From: CAYGBM01 sp964348225
Lineage (GTDB): Bacteria > Patescibacteriota > Minisyncoccia > Minisyncoccales > CG1-02-41-26
Direction: 5' to 3'
DNA: 64,000 bases
Assembly (NCBI GenBank): GCA_964348225.1
Contig: CAYGBM010000035.1
Location: forward strand, 20,982-84,981
Position 1 is the stretch's first letter; every line of letters starts with the position of its first letter. The notes below the pieces were generated by a model, which worked only from the letters and a program-made list of their open reading frames with translations, made no database searches and was not told where the DNA came from. Positions 30,665 through 39,077 of this stretch are shown here, piece after piece. Made by a program: the position numbers and the translations under genes.

Positions 30665-32794
30665 ATGCCAAAGAGACAACGTCAAAGAATAACATACAAA
30701 AAAAAGAGAAAGGTATTGAGATTTCTTCTCAAGGCTTTTTTAGCTGGAATTTTTTGTATTGTGCTTTTGGGGGTAGGAACTTTTATATTTTTTCTGAAGG
30801 ACTTGCCCAGGCCCGAGAAATTCGCTGAGGGCATTGTTCCCCAGTCAACAAAGCTCTATGATCGAGAAGGAAAGGTGCTTCTGTACGAAATTGCGGGAGA
30901 AGAAAAAAGAACGCTTGTTTCTCTGGAGGAAATCCCGAACTATTTAAAATGGGCTGCGATTACAGCTGAAGACAGAAAGTTCTTTGAGCATCGCGGGCTG
31001 GATCTGAAAGCAATCGCCAGAGCAATCCTCTATGATTTAAAGATACGCCAGCCCGCCCAGGGGGCTTCAACGATCTCTCAGCAGCTGATTCGTTCTTACT
31101 TCCTAACAAGAAAGAAAACCCTAAAAAGAAAAACCAGAGAAATTATTTTAACCCTTGAGCTAGAACGCAGGTATCCAAAAGACCAAATTTTAGAGTGGTA
31201 CTTTAACCTTATTCCTTTTGGTTCAAACCTATATGGAGTTGAATCTGCCTCGCAGGCCTTCTTTAAGAAGCCGGTCTCGGAAATTTCTCTGGCAGAATCC
31301 GCCACCCTGGCAGCTTTAATTAGAGCCCCCTCGCTCTATTGGCCTTACGGTCCAAACCTAGACAGGCTCATGACAAGAAAAGAATTTATTTTAGAAGAGA
31401 TGACGAAAGCAAATTTCATCACTAAAGAACAGGCGGAAGAAGCGAAAAAAGAAGAGATTCAGTTTTCTCAAAACCTCAATCCAATCGTAGCGCCCCATTT
31501 TGTTATGTTTGTTAAGGATTATTTGGAGCAGAAATACGGCAAAAGCTTTTTGGAAAGGGCGGGACTTCGCGTTATAACAACCCTGGATATAGAAATGCAG
31601 GAAAAAGCAGAAGAGCTTTTGAGGGAAGGGCTCAAGCAGGTGGAGGCCTACAATGCCAACAACGGGGGGCTGATAGCTGTCAACCCAAAAACAGGGGAGC
31701 TTTTGGTTATGGTCGGCTCAAAAGACTACTTTAGCAGCTCCTCTCCCGAGGGGTGCGACCCTGGAGTTGACTGCTTGTTTGACCCTGAGGTTAATGTTAC
31801 AATAAGCCCCCGCCAGCCCGGAAGCGCCTTTAAGCCCTTTGCTTATGCAGCAGCTCTTGATAAGGGATTTACCCCCAATACATTGCTTTGGGACGTGCCT
31901 ACTGAATTCAATCCTAACTGCTCCCCAAGCGCCACCCAAGAATACGACAAATACAAGGCAAAATGCTATCATCCGCAAAACTACGACGCAAGATTTAAAG
32001 GTATTGTAAGCCTAAGAAGCGCCTTGGCTCAATCCAGGAATGTGCCCTCGGTCAAGATTTTGCATCTAGCTGGGATTAACGAAACATTAGACTTGGCTGA
32101 GGATTTTGGAATCCAAACCCTGAAAGACAGACAACGTTATGGACTTGCCTTAGTATTGGGGGGCGGGGAAGTGAAGCTCCTGGAAATGGTATCAGCCTTT
32201 GGAGTTTTTGCAAACGATGGGATAAAAACCCCTTTAAATATCATCAAAGAAATAAAAGATCCCAAGGGCAATGTGCGTGAAGAAATAAAAAAGGATACGA
32301 TTAAGGTCTTGTCATCGCAAATTGTAAGGCAAATAAACAATATCCTGTCAGATAATGCTGCTCGCGCCCCAATGTTTGGCCTAAGCTCCCCCCTTTACTT
32401 TCCAGGCTTTGAGGTTGCTGCTAAAACCGGCACCACCCAAAATTATAAGGACGCCTGGACTCTTGGCTACACGCCCTCTTTGGCAGTTGGGGTTTGGGTT
32501 GGCAACAACAATAACGAACCCATGGCAAAAAAGCCTGGGGTTTTCTTGTCCTCTCCAATTTGGCATACCTTTATGCTTTACGCCCTGCCAAATTTTCCAA
32601 AACAAGAGTTTAAAAAACCAGATGAAACCACGACCGGCAACCCGATTTTGGACGGACAGCAGGCTTTAGGAAGCCATTCTATTCTGCATTTTGTAGACAA
32701 AAAAAATCCCCAGGGCCCACGTCCGACTAGCCCTGGAAACGATGCCCAATACGAAAATTGGGAGGCTGCTGTTTCAAGGTGGCTGGGATTTTAG
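30665..32794 (+). CDS. Penicillin-binding protein 1A (bifunctional glycosyltransferase/transpeptidase)
   Basis: A class A PBP that polymerises and crosslinks peptidoglycan outside the membrane. The 709 residues have a basic N-terminus, a TM helix (about 19-44), a GT51 domain (about 60-235; catalytic Glu102 in AEDRKFFEHRG; ASTISQQL) and a transpeptidase domain. The latter has Ser387 in SAFK, SRN (457-459) and KTGT (587-590). All catalytic motifs are intact. An AGGAG lies 13 bases before the ATG. It converges with dnaN, with 5 bases between stop codons. It supports the presence of a real, crosslinked wall together with the Mur ligase. Confidence 0.95.
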   Translation: MPKRQRQRITYKKKRKVLRFLLKAFLAGIFCIVLLGVGTFIFFLKDLPRPEKFAEGIVPQSTKLYDREGKVLLYEIAGEEKRTLVSLEEIPNYLKWAAITAEDRKFFEHRGLDLKAIARAILYDLKIRQPAQGASTISQQLIRSYFLTRKKTLKRKTREIILTLELERRYPKDQILEWYFNLIPFGSNLYGVESASQAFFKKPVSEISLAESATLAALIRAPSLYWPYGPNLDRLMTRKEFILEEMTKANFITKEQAEEAKKEEIQFSQNLNPIVAPHFVMFVKDYLEQKYGKSFLERAGLRVITTLDIEMQEKAEELLREGLKQVEAYNANNGGLIAVNPKTGELLVMVGSKDYFSSSSPEGCDPGVDCLFDPEVNVTISPRQPGSAFKPFAYAAALDKGFTPNTLLWDVPTEFNPNCSPSATQEYDKYKAKCYHPQNYDARFKGIVSLRSALAQSRNVPSVKILHLAGINETLDLAEDFGIQTLKDRQRYGLALVLGGGEVKLLEMVSAFGVFANDGIKTPLNIIKEIKDPKGNVREEIKKDTIKVLSSQIVRQINNILSDNAARAPMFGLSSPLYFPGFEVAAKTGTTQNYKDAWTLGYTPSLAVGVWVGNNNNEPMAKKPGVFLSSPIWHTFMLYALPNFPKQEFKKPDETTTGNPILDGQQALGSHSILHFVDKKNPQGPRPTSPGNDAQYENWEAAVSRWLGF

Positions 32795-32799
32795 CAAAA

Positions 32800-33924
32800 T
32801 TAGCTCGCCTTGATCGGCATCAAGATATAAATATAGCTTTCATCGCCAACCGGCTTTAAAACTCCAGCTCCCTCTTCTCCATTAAGCTCAAAGACAACCT
32901 CTGAGCTTTTTATGTTATTGAAGCCATCAAGTAAAAATCTGTAATTGAAGGAAATTTCAACCCTCTCTCCTTCTATCTTAGATGACAATTCAGATTCGCT
33001 CTGACCCGTCTCTATGCTCTGGGAAAACACTTTTAACTTATTGTCTTTAGGTAGGGCTGTTATTTTAACCTCTAAAACCTTGCCGCTAAAAAGCCCTGCT
33101 TTTTTGATTTGGTTTTCAAAACTTTCTTTCTCAACCTGAATCTTGGTTGTATGCTTTTTGGGAATAATTTCTTGGTAATTAGGGTATTCTCCTTCAATTA
33201 AACGAGATAGCAGATTTATTTGAGGATGAGAGGTCTCTTCTTTTAGAAGTTCAAAAAGCACCTGGTTCTGGTTTAAAAAAATATTAGCCTTGCCCTCTTC
33301 TTGACTTAAGATATTAAACAACTCTCTCGCAGAAGACTGAGGGAGAATAAAAGAGCCTTCTTTTTGTCCTGTGTCCTCCAGGTCAATTGTCTTCTCTGCT
33401 AACCTAAAACTGTCAGTGCCAACCATCTTTAATATTTTCTTTTTGAGGTAAAAATAGACCCCTGAGATTTCTGGCCTCACCTGTGAAGAAGAGGTAACAT
33501 CAATAACCTGGCCCAGCCCCTCAGCAACCTTGTGGATAGGGATCTGCCAAGAAACTTCTCTTTCTATTTTTGGAATTACTGGAAAGTCTTCTGGTTTCTG
33601 TCCCTGAATTCTGGTTCTTTGATTTTTAGTGGTTAAAACCAAGTTACCGTTCTCCTCACTCAGCCCTATTTTCTCCTCATTTATCAAATTAACTAAGTTA
33701 GCTAAAAAGGTGGCTGGAACTACTAATTTTCCCTTCTTTTCAATTTTAGCTAATATCCACCAACGAATTGTAGTTTCTAGATTTGTTGTATTCAGCTCTA
33801 AAAAATTTCCCTTGGTTTCCATTAGAACATTTTGCAACACTGGAAGGTTCAATGTCTTTCGGGTAATCTTCTCGCAATTGTTAATCGCTTTTTTAAGGTT
33901 TTCTGTAAGTAATTCGACTTTCAT
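32800..33924 (-). CDS. dnaN: DNA polymerase III beta subunit (sliding clamp)
   Basis: DnaN is the ring-shaped clamp that holds the replicase on DNA. The 374 residues show the three-domain clamp pattern: the N-terminus MKVELLTENLKKAINNCEKI, middle segments GTDSFRLAEKTI and YPNYQEIIPKK, and the C-terminal end DESYIYILMPIKAS where family members have the conserved MPMRL. It lies downstream of dnaA on the same strand after a 310-base spacer, as in many replication-origin regions. Confidence 0.94.
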   Translation of the reverse strand: MKVELLTENLKKAINNCEKITRKTLNLPVLQNVLMETKGNFLELNTTNLETTIRWWILAKIEKKGKLVVPATFLANLVNLINEEKIGLSEENGNLVLTTKNQRTRIQGQKPEDFPVIPKIEREVSWQIPIHKVAEGLGQVIDVTSSSQVRPEISGVYFYLKKKILKMVGTDSFRLAEKTIDLEDTGQKEGSFILPQSSARELFNILSQEEGKANIFLNQNQVLFELLKEETSHPQINLLSRLIEGEYPNYQEIIPKKHTTKIQVEKESFENQIKKAGLFSGKVLEVKITALPKDNKLKVFSQSIETGQSESELSSKIEGERVEISFNYRFLLDGFNNIKSSEVVFELNGEEGAGVLKPVGDESYIYILMPIKAS

Positions 33925-34234
33925 ATTTTTGGGGTCCGCGAACGTTTCACAAATATTCTTCCTTGGGATATATGTGAAAAAATTCGCTTTCCTTAATAAT
34001 AACTTTAATAACTAATTATTATTGTTGTTGTTGTTGTTGAGATACAAAGAAACTGGGGAAAATAATCTTTTGGTTTGGTTTTTTAACAAGAATCCTTTAT
34101 TGCTTTTGTTAAAAATATGTGGAGGGTTGTTGGAGGAAGTTTTGGAAAATTCTGGAGAGGGGAGAGTTTTAAAGTTTTGATGTGTTTTTCTTCACAGAAT
34201 AATAAATATTTTTCAGCTCGTTTTCCACAGATAG
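33925..34234. other. dnaA-dnaN intergenic region
   Basis: These 310 bases are A/T-rich and hold no gene. A trinucleotide run (ATT)2(GTT)4-5 lies at about 34017-34039. A one-mismatch DnaA box TTTTCCACA lies at 34221-34229, and GTTTCACAA and TATGTGAAA lie near 33945-33975. No convincing terminator or promoter was found. It could be part of the replication origin, but the box density is low. Confidence 0.4.
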
Positions 34235-35596
34235 TTAGATCTTATCATACAGCCTTTGACGTATTAAATTAATCTCAGTGAGCAAAGAATCGTCCTCTTC
34301 TATTTGTTTGGAGATTTTTTCGTAAGCGTAGATAGCCGTTGTGTGGTCTTTGCCTTCAAACTTTCGACCGATTGAAGGATAAGACTCTTGTAATTCCTGT
34401 CTTAGGAGATACATAGCTATTTGTCTTGGCCTGACGATTTCTTTTCTTCTTGTGGGCAAGAAAAGGTCTTCTCGATTTAGGTCATAAAAAGAAGCTACAA
34501 CCTGAATAATTTTCTTAGAATTTGTAGCCTTCTTGGGCGAGGCAATTAAATTTCTTAAAAGTTTTTTTACCACAGTCAATTCTGGGCTTTTTTGGTTGAG
34601 TTTCTGGAAAACAATTAAGCGATTTAAGGCTCCCTCCATATCCCTGATATTCCTTTGGATGTTTGTTGCAATATACTCCAGTATTTCAGAGCCAAGCTTA
34701 ATGTCTTTTTCGCTGCACTTAGATTTTAAAATCGCAATTCGTGTTTCAATATCAGGTGCCCCAATGTCCGCCATCATTCCACCTTCAAACCTTGACCTCA
34801 ATCTTTCTTCAATAGCTGGAATTGCATTGGGAGGACGGTCGGAGGAGAGAATAATCTGTTTTTGGGCCTGGTAAAGAGTATTGAAAATATGGAAGAACTC
34901 CTCTTGGGTTTTCTCTTTCCCAGCAAAGAATTGGACATCATCCATAATCAGCACGTCAATTTTACAGAGCTCTTTTTTTAGGTTTTCAATTTCTTGATTT
35001 CTGATTGATTCAACAATTTTTGAAATAAATCTTTCTGAGGTCGTATATTTAACCACGCTTTTCTGGGGAAACAAGCCAGCAACGCGGTTGCCTGTTGCCT
35101 GGAGAAGATGTGTTTTTCCCAGGCCAACTCCTCCATAAATAAACAAAGGATTGTAAACAACCCCTGGCTTCTCAGAAACCGCCCAAGCGGCTGCATGAGC
35201 TAATTCATTAAAGCCGCCAACCACGAAATTATCGAAAGTATAGCGAGAGTTTAGGTTGGTTTTTTGGTTAACCTTGAACTCCTGGAATTGGAGCTGGGGC
35301 TCTGAAACAGTTTCTTGGTGCTTTGTCTTTGGTTTGGGTGCTGGTACGTTTTGAGTTTTTACAATAAAGTCAACCAGGCGGATATTTTTATCTAGCGACC
35401 TCAAGATTTTCAAAATAAGGGACTGGTATTTAGAGCTCAGCCATTCTTTTGAAAAAGAATTTGGCACAGAGATTGAAATTACCCCGTTTTTATTAGAGAT
35501 AATTTTAGTGCTGCAAAACCAGGTAGCAAAGTTAGCTCTGGATACAACAAATTGTAGCTGGGCTAAAACTGATTGCCAGAGTTCTTCGTTGCTCAT
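34235..35596 (-). CDS. dnaA: Chromosomal replication initiator DnaA
   Basis: DnaA binds origin boxes and unwinds the DNA. The 453 residues contain domain I (1-80), a short linker, an AAA+ domain with Walker A GGVGLGKTHLL (155-165), Walker B VLIMDDVQFF, sensor and Arg finger regions (LRSRFEGG), and the C-terminal DNA-binding domain with RPRQIAMYLLR and the signature GRKFEGKDHTTAIYAYEKI. It is divergent from rpmH. This places the window at the origin end of the chromosome. Confidence 0.97.
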   Translation of the reverse strand: MSNEELWQSVLAQLQFVVSRANFATWFCSTKIISNKNGVISISVPNSFSKEWLSSKYQSLILKILRSLDKNIRLVDFIVKTQNVPAPKPKTKHQETVSEPQLQFQEFKVNQKTNLNSRYTFDNFVVGGFNELAHAAAWAVSEKPGVVYNPLFIYGGVGLGKTHLLQATGNRVAGLFPQKSVVKYTTSERFISKIVESIRNQEIENLKKELCKIDVLIMDDVQFFAGKEKTQEEFFHIFNTLYQAQKQIILSSDRPPNAIPAIEERLRSRFEGGMMADIGAPDIETRIAILKSKCSEKDIKLGSEILEYIATNIQRNIRDMEGALNRLIVFQKLNQKSPELTVVKKLLRNLIASPKKATNSKKIIQVVASFYDLNREDLFLPTRRKEIVRPRQIAMYLLRQELQESYPSIGRKFEGKDHTTAIYAYEKISKQIEEDDSLLTEINLIRQRLYDKI

Positions 35597-35897
35597 AGTA
35601 GAAGTTTTTTAAAATTTTTCTTGGGAAAAATTTAGCTAGTTTAATACTATATTATCAACCTATCAATATCATATTACAAGCCTGCTTTAAAATCAATAAA
35701 AAATTGCTCTTTGTGGGAAACTTGAGGATAACCTGTGTAAAATCTAAAGAAGTTATTAAAACTTTTTTTCCAGATATTACATTTTTTTCTTTCTTTACCT
35801 AATCTGAAAAAAATACAAAAGTTTTTCAGCGACACCAGCTTTTCTCTTAGCTCAAAACAGCAAGCCTGGCAGGTAATCGAAGAAGCGAAAATTTCTT
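35597..35897. other. Candidate replication origin region between dnaA and rpmH
   Basis: About 300 A/T-rich bases between the divergent dnaA and rpmH units hold no gene. One-mismatch DnaA box TTATCCTCA (minus, 35722-35730) and looser matches nearby are visible, beside T-rich tracts (TTTTTTTCC, TTTTTTCTTTC). Gene order dnaN-dnaA-(gap)-rpmH-rnpA-yidD-yidC-khpB is typical of bacterial oriC. The weak boxes keep confidence low. Confidence 0.35.
35638..35666 (-). promoter_or_regulatory. Putative dnaA promoter
   Basis: TTGATA (35666-35661) and TAAACT (35643-35638) are 17 bases apart, giving a leader of about 35 bases. A second TTGATA begins 8 bases further on. Confidence 0.4.
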
Positions 35898-35926
35898 TTG
35901 GTATTTTATTATTAATCTGGTATACT
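35898..35926 (+). promoter_or_regulatory. Promoter of the rpmH operon
   Basis: TTGGTA (35898-35903) and TATACT (35921-35926) are 17 bases apart. It implies a leader of about 209 bases before rpmH. Confidence 0.65.
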
Positions 35927-35932
35927 AAAGAA

Positions 35933-36141
35933 TCCGTTAGCGACCCTTCACCCGAGGCTTTGGGTGAAGAGGAGCTTACGAAGGCTTTATCCGCCGAAAC
36001 GCAGTGTAGGCGGATACATGGAATACAAGAATTACCCGACCACCCTCCTTTACTTCGTTTCGGAGGGTGTAAGAACTCGTAAATTCACCCTATACCAAAT
36101 TTGCTATACAAATTTGGTCGGGTTCATTAACGATTTCCAAC
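35933..36141 (+). promoter_or_regulatory. Highly structured 5' leader of rpmH
   Basis: Four hairpins can be drawn: CTTCACCC/GGGTGAAG (35946-35969), TATCCGCC/GGCGGATA (35988-36016), CACCCTCC/GGAGGGTG (36041-36069) and ACCAAATTTG/CAAATTTGGT (36094-36118). ACCCGAC/GTCGGGT (36034-36040 with 36117-36123) can enclose the last two. AGGGTG (36064-36069) could instead pair with CACCCT (36086-36091), giving two exclusive folds. A cis-regulatory role for the ribosomal protein operon is inferred. Confidence 0.5.
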
Positions 36142-36276
36142 ATGAGCGTTACTTATAAACCAAAAAAGAAAAAGCGGAAGAGGGTCCACGGTTTTTTAAA
36201 AAGAATGAGGACAAAAAGTGGCAGAAGGATTGTTGCTCAGAGAAGAAGAAAAAAAAGGAAGAGAATTTCAGTTTAG
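36142..36276 (+). CDS. rpmH: 50S ribosomal protein L34
   Basis: L34 is a small basic protein of the large subunit. The 44 residues [22 protein letters not shown]... continue with [22 protein letters not shown], matching the family's GFLxRMxTxxGRxVLxxRRxKGRxxL pattern. It is the first gene after the structured leader and precedes rnpA, the usual order. No clear Shine-Dalgarno lies before the ATG. Confidence 0.95.
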   Translation: MSVTYKPKKKKRKRVHGFLKRMRTKSGRRIVAQRRRKKRKRISV

Positions 36277-36289
36277 AAAGCCTCGGTAA

Positions 36290-36443
36290 ATTTTCAATTT
36301 ACAATTTTCAATTTTCAATGAAATTCTAATTTTCAATTATTTAATTTTCAAACACTTTACTTTGTTCAGTGTAAACGGTTTGAAAATTGGAAATTTAGAC
36401 ATTGAAAATTCATTGGAAATTGGTTCTTGGAAATTGGAAATTA
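36290..36443 (-). repeat. About 155-bp dispersed repeat, copy 2
   Basis: It is the reverse complement of the 29553-29718 repeat with small differences in the central loop (AAACCGTTTACACTGAAC). It fills the rpmH-rnpA spacer and ends 6 bases before the rnpA ATG, so the rnpA ribosome-binding region derives from repeat sequence. Confidence 0.8.
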
Positions 36444-36449
36444 TGTGAA

Positions 36450-36800
36450 ATGCTGCCAAAGGCTCATCGTCTTAAAAAAGAGAAAGACTTCCAAGAAGTG
36501 ATGAAGCAAGGAAGGACAGTAAGTAAAGCTTTTTTGATTTTAAAATTCAGGAAGAACGATTTAGCAGTAACAAGAATAGGCTTTGTGGTCAGCCAAAAGA
36601 TTTCCAAGCGAGCAACCATAAGAAACAGGGTTAAGCGAAGATTAAAAGGTTTAGCAAGAAGCAGTTTGCCAAGGCTAAGGTCTGGTTATGACTTAATCTT
36701 TTTTACCAAGAAAGGAATCGAAGAAAAAAACTTCCGGGAGGTTGAAATAGCAGCAAAGAGCTTATTAGAAAAAGCCGGGCTGCTCATCGGTAAATCTTAA
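36450..36800 (+). CDS. rnpA: Ribonuclease P protein component
   Basis: RnpA is the protein cofactor of the tRNA 5'-processing ribozyme. From ATG 36450 it has 116 residues, beginning [21 protein letters not shown], with the RNA-binding block [16 protein letters not shown]. An upstream in-frame ATG at 36402 lies inside the dispersed repeat and would add 16 unlikely residues. The RNase P RNA itself was not seen in this window. Confidence 0.94.
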   Translation: MLPKAHRLKKEKDFQEVMKQGRTVSKAFLILKFRKNDLAVTRIGFVVSQKISKRATIRNRVKRRLKGLARSSLPRLRSGYDLIFFTKKGIEEKNFREVEIAAKSLLEKAGLLIGKS

Positions 36801-36813
36801 ATCTTTAATCTTA

Positions 36814-37035
36814 ATGACGCAGAAAATAACCCAAAAAATATTTTTAAAAGCTGTTAGGCTTTATCAACTTTTAATCTCTCCTTTGCTGGGACCGCGCTGT
36901 AAGTTTTATCCCTCTTGTTCTGAATACAGTATTTTGGCAATCAGAGAACATGGAATATTGAAGGGGATTGTTTTGTCTTGCTGGAGAATATTGCGATGCG
37001 CTCCCTGGAGTGAGGGAGGAGTAGATTTGCCGTAA
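36814..37035 (+). CDS. yidD: Membrane protein insertion efficiency factor YidD
   Basis: A 73-residue protein of the YidD family, which assists membrane protein insertion near YidC. It has an amphipathic N-terminal helix, then [33 protein letters not shown], and the [10 protein letters not shown] ending. The conserved Cys are present. It lies 13 bases after rnpA. Confidence 0.95.
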   Translation: MTQKITQKIFLKAVRLYQLLISPLLGPRCKFYPSCSEYSILAIREHGILKGIVLSCWRILRCAPWSEGGVDLP

Positions 37036-37138
37036 TTAAGAATTAAAAATTAATAATTAAGAATTTAATTAAAAGTTAAAAGTTTTCGATTGTTGATGTA
37101 ATTCTTAACTTTTAATTCTTAATTATTAATTTATTGTT
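37036..37138. repeat. TTAAGAATTAAAA inverted repeat between yidD and yidC
   Basis: A left arm of TTAAGAATTAAAAATTAATA-type units and its inverted right arm (CTTAACTTTTAATTCTTAAT) enclose about 17 bases. The same arms occur at 38502-38614 and on both sides of the S23 gene at 47892. It reaches to the yidC start codon. Confidence 0.75.
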
Positions 37139-37945
37139 GTGAACCCTCTCATTAGATTTTTTACCATAATATTATATCAGCCACTCTTTAACCTTTTGAT
37201 ACTCATATATGTCTATTTTCCAGGGCATGATTTTGGAGTGGCGGTGATTCTTTTGACCCTAATTATCAGGCTAATTCTTCATCCTTTCTCCAGAAAGGCA
37301 ATTGTTTCTCAAAAAGCATTGGGCTTGTTGCAGCCGAAGATTAAAGAGCTTCAGCAAAAGTATAAGAATGACAAAGCCCAACAAACAAAAGCAATAATGG
37401 AGTTGTACAAGAAAGAGAAGATTAGTCCTATGTCTGGCTGCTTTCCTATCCTCTTGCAGTTGCCCATTCTTATTGCCCTTTACCAGGTCTTCTTGAGGGG
37501 ATTTGGGCCAGAAATTTTAAGCACTTATCTTTATGGCCCGGTGCCTAATCCCGGCGAATTCATCCCGACTTTTTTGGGAATTATTAATTTGGCTGAACCT
37601 AATTTAATTTTAGCAATACTGGCTGGGGCTTTACAGTTTTTTCAGTCGAAGATTTCAATGAAGATGCAGCAGGGTAAGAGGAAATCAGGCAAAAAAGACA
37701 TTTCTTCAATGATGCAAAAGCAGATGTTGTATTTCTTGCCCCTTCTGACTGTTTTTCTTGTTTGGAGGTTTGGGGCGATTATCGGGCTTTATTGGGTGGT
37801 TAGCACCGCCTTTGCAATTGGAGAACATTATTTAGTAAAATTCAAAGCTCAAAACCCTTCGAAGCAGGGCAAGTCCACCAAGGGGCTGGCAAAAAGCGAG
37901 CTTAGTTCCGAGCCTAGTTCCAGGGAAACTACGTCTCAAAAGTAA
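37139..37945 (+). CDS. yidC: Membrane protein insertase YidC (short form)
   Basis: YidC inserts membrane proteins alone or with Sec. The 268 residues, starting at GTG 37139, hold about five TM helices and lack the large periplasmic P1 domain of Gram-negative YidC, as in Gram-positive and CPR forms. Motifs are VAVILLTLIIRLILHPFSRKA with the conserved Arg, a cytoplasmic coiled loop (QKYKNDKAQQTKAIMELYKK), and SGCFPILLQLPILIALYQVF. The C-terminus is Lys/Ser-rich. Confidence 0.94.
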   Translation: MNPLIRFFTIILYQPLFNLLILIYVYFPGHDFGVAVILLTLIIRLILHPFSRKAIVSQKALGLLQPKIKELQQKYKNDKAQQTKAIMELYKKEKISPMSGCFPILLQLPILIALYQVFLRGFGPEILSTYLYGPVPNPGEFIPTFLGIINLAEPNLILAILAGALQFFQSKISMKMQQGKRKSGKKDISSMMQKQMLYFLPLLTVFLVWRFGAIIGLYWVVSTAFAIGEHYLVKFKAQNPSKQGKSTKGLAKSELSSEPSSRETTSQK

Positions 37946-37972
37946 AAACCTTTACTTGAGATAACTCTCTTT

Positions 37973-38428
37973 ATGGATAAAAAAAGTCAAAAACAAGCAG
38001 AAAAAATAATCAAGGAGTTTTTTGAAAAGATGGGCTTTGAAGTAGAGATTGATTCTCAGGAGTTAATAGACAATACCTTGTCGTTTAACCTGCTGGCGAA
38101 AGAGCCCCAGATTATAATCGGAGAGAAAGGAAAAACGCTTATTGAAATCCAAAAAGTCTTGGGGAAGATGCTGCGCAAGAAACTAGAGGAACAGGTTTAT
38201 CTTGACCTTGACATAAACCAATACAAAAAGAACAAGACCAAATACCTGAAAGAGCTGGCCCAAGAATTGGCCAACAGGGTGGCTCTGGAAAAGAGGGAGC
38301 GGCCTCTCTTTCCCATGTCAGCTTATGAAAGGCGGATTATCCACACAGAACTTGCAGGGAGGGAAGATGTTACAACAGAAAGCAGGGGCGAGGGGCTAGA
38401 GAGAAGGGTGGTAATAAAACCAGCCTAG
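37973..38428 (+). CDS. khpB: RNA-binding protein KhpB/Jag (KH-R3H)
   Basis: A 151-residue cytosolic RNA-binding protein. The KH domain (about 25-80) has IIIGEKGKTLIEIQKVLGKML and the R3H domain (about 85-150) has ANRVALEKRERPLFPMSAYERR and a GEGLERRVVI end. The N-terminal Jag-N domain is largely absent. In other bacteria KhpB affects cell division and RNA metabolism. Its position after yidC is the standard origin-region order. A perfect DnaA box TTATCCACA lies at 38337-38345 inside the gene. Confidence 0.93.
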   Translation: MDKKSQKQAEKIIKEFFEKMGFEVEIDSQELIDNTLSFNLLAKEPQIIIGEKGKTLIEIQKVLGKMLRKKLEEQVYLDLDINQYKKNKTKYLKELAQELANRVALEKRERPLFPMSAYERRIIHTELAGREDVTTESRGEGLERRVVIKPA

Positions 38429-38669
38429 TTTCTGTTCCGGTTGATTTGTGGTAGGATATAATAAGAGTTATTAGGGCTTTTAGTATTGAAACAAGGATTA
38501 ATTAAGAATTAAAAATTAACAATTAAGAATTAAATTTAAAATTAAAAATTACAACCTCTTAAAAGAAATTCTTAATTAAATTTTTAACTTTTAATTCTTA
38601 ATTTTTAATTCGATGCCCGAGCGAACCCCTCACTTGCTTACAGGTAAGGGGGAGCGAGGGTGAAGGAGT
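38429..38669. other. Intergenic region before the secretion cluster
   Basis: About 240 bases hold a TATAAT box (38457-38462) with only a poor -35 (GTTCCG at 38434), the inverted repeat at 38502-38614 and a CTTAC/GTAAG hairpin near 38640. An AAGGAG site lies at 38663-38668. No gene was seen. Confidence 0.45.
38502..38614. repeat. TTAAGAATTAAAA inverted repeat upstream of the PrgI-like gene
   Basis: It has the same arm sequence as the repeat at 37036-37138, here around a loop of about 24 bases (CAACCTCTTAAAAG centre). It forms a long, almost pure A/T hairpin. Confidence 0.75.
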
Positions 38670-39077
38670 ACGCAGTTCAGGGTTCCAAAGTATTTAGAAA
38701 GAGAATCAACCATTGCCTTTGGTTTAACATTTAAAAGCTTGGCTGTTTTGGGGGCTTTGGGGGTGGTGTTATTTCTTCTTTGGTATGTACTTCCAAAGAT
38801 TATCTTCTTTGTGGTGGTTTTCTTTGTGCTGGCTTTATTTATGGTGCTTAACTTCCTGAAGATTGAGGGCCAGAAAGTTTATGAAATCTTAACGACCTCC
38901 TTTAGCTTCCTTTTTTCCAAGAGAAAATATCTTTGGCAGAAGAAAGAAGGGTTAAAACCCATAAAGGTTGTAAGAAAAAGAAAAAAAGAAAAAAAGAAAG
39001 AGGAAGCTCCCTTAAGACTTGCTCCAAAGAGCAGACTGGGGCAAATCAAGTCAAAAATAGAGCTTGGACCAAAATGA
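38670..39077 (+). CDS. PrgI family membrane protein (likely ACG start)
   Basis: PrgI-family proteins are small two-helix membrane subunits found next to VirB4 in Gram-positive and CPR conjugation-like systems. Read from 38670 the frame gives QFRVPKYLERES...FGLTFKSL, which matches the conserved PrgI N-terminus. Two TM helices (about 25-62) and YEILTTSFSFLFSKRKYLW follow, then a Lys-rich tail. No ATG, GTG or TTG precedes this conserved block in frame: the stop at 38661-38663 bounds it, and the first usual codon is TTG at 38739, which would delete the motif. ACG at 38670 fits the expected Met position. The stop overlaps the next start (ATGA). Confidence 0.75.
   Translation, partial: TQFRVPKYLERESTIAFGLTFKSLAVLGALGVVLFLLWYVLPKIIFFVVVFFVLALFMVLNFLKIEGQKVYEILTTSFSFLFSKRKYLWQKKEGLKPIKVVRKRKKEKKKEEAPLRLAPKSRLGQIKSKIELGPK

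Noticed and set aside
35964..36158. A 64-residue open frame upstream of and overlapping rpmH
   Set aside because: It covers the hairpins of the rpmH leader, runs into rpmH in another frame and shows no protein-like composition.
38933..39073. Upstream extension of the TraC-like gene
   Set aside because: It overlaps the PrgI-like gene in another frame with a Lys-rich composition that mirrors that gene's tail; ATG 39074 overlaps the PrgI stop as expected for coupling.
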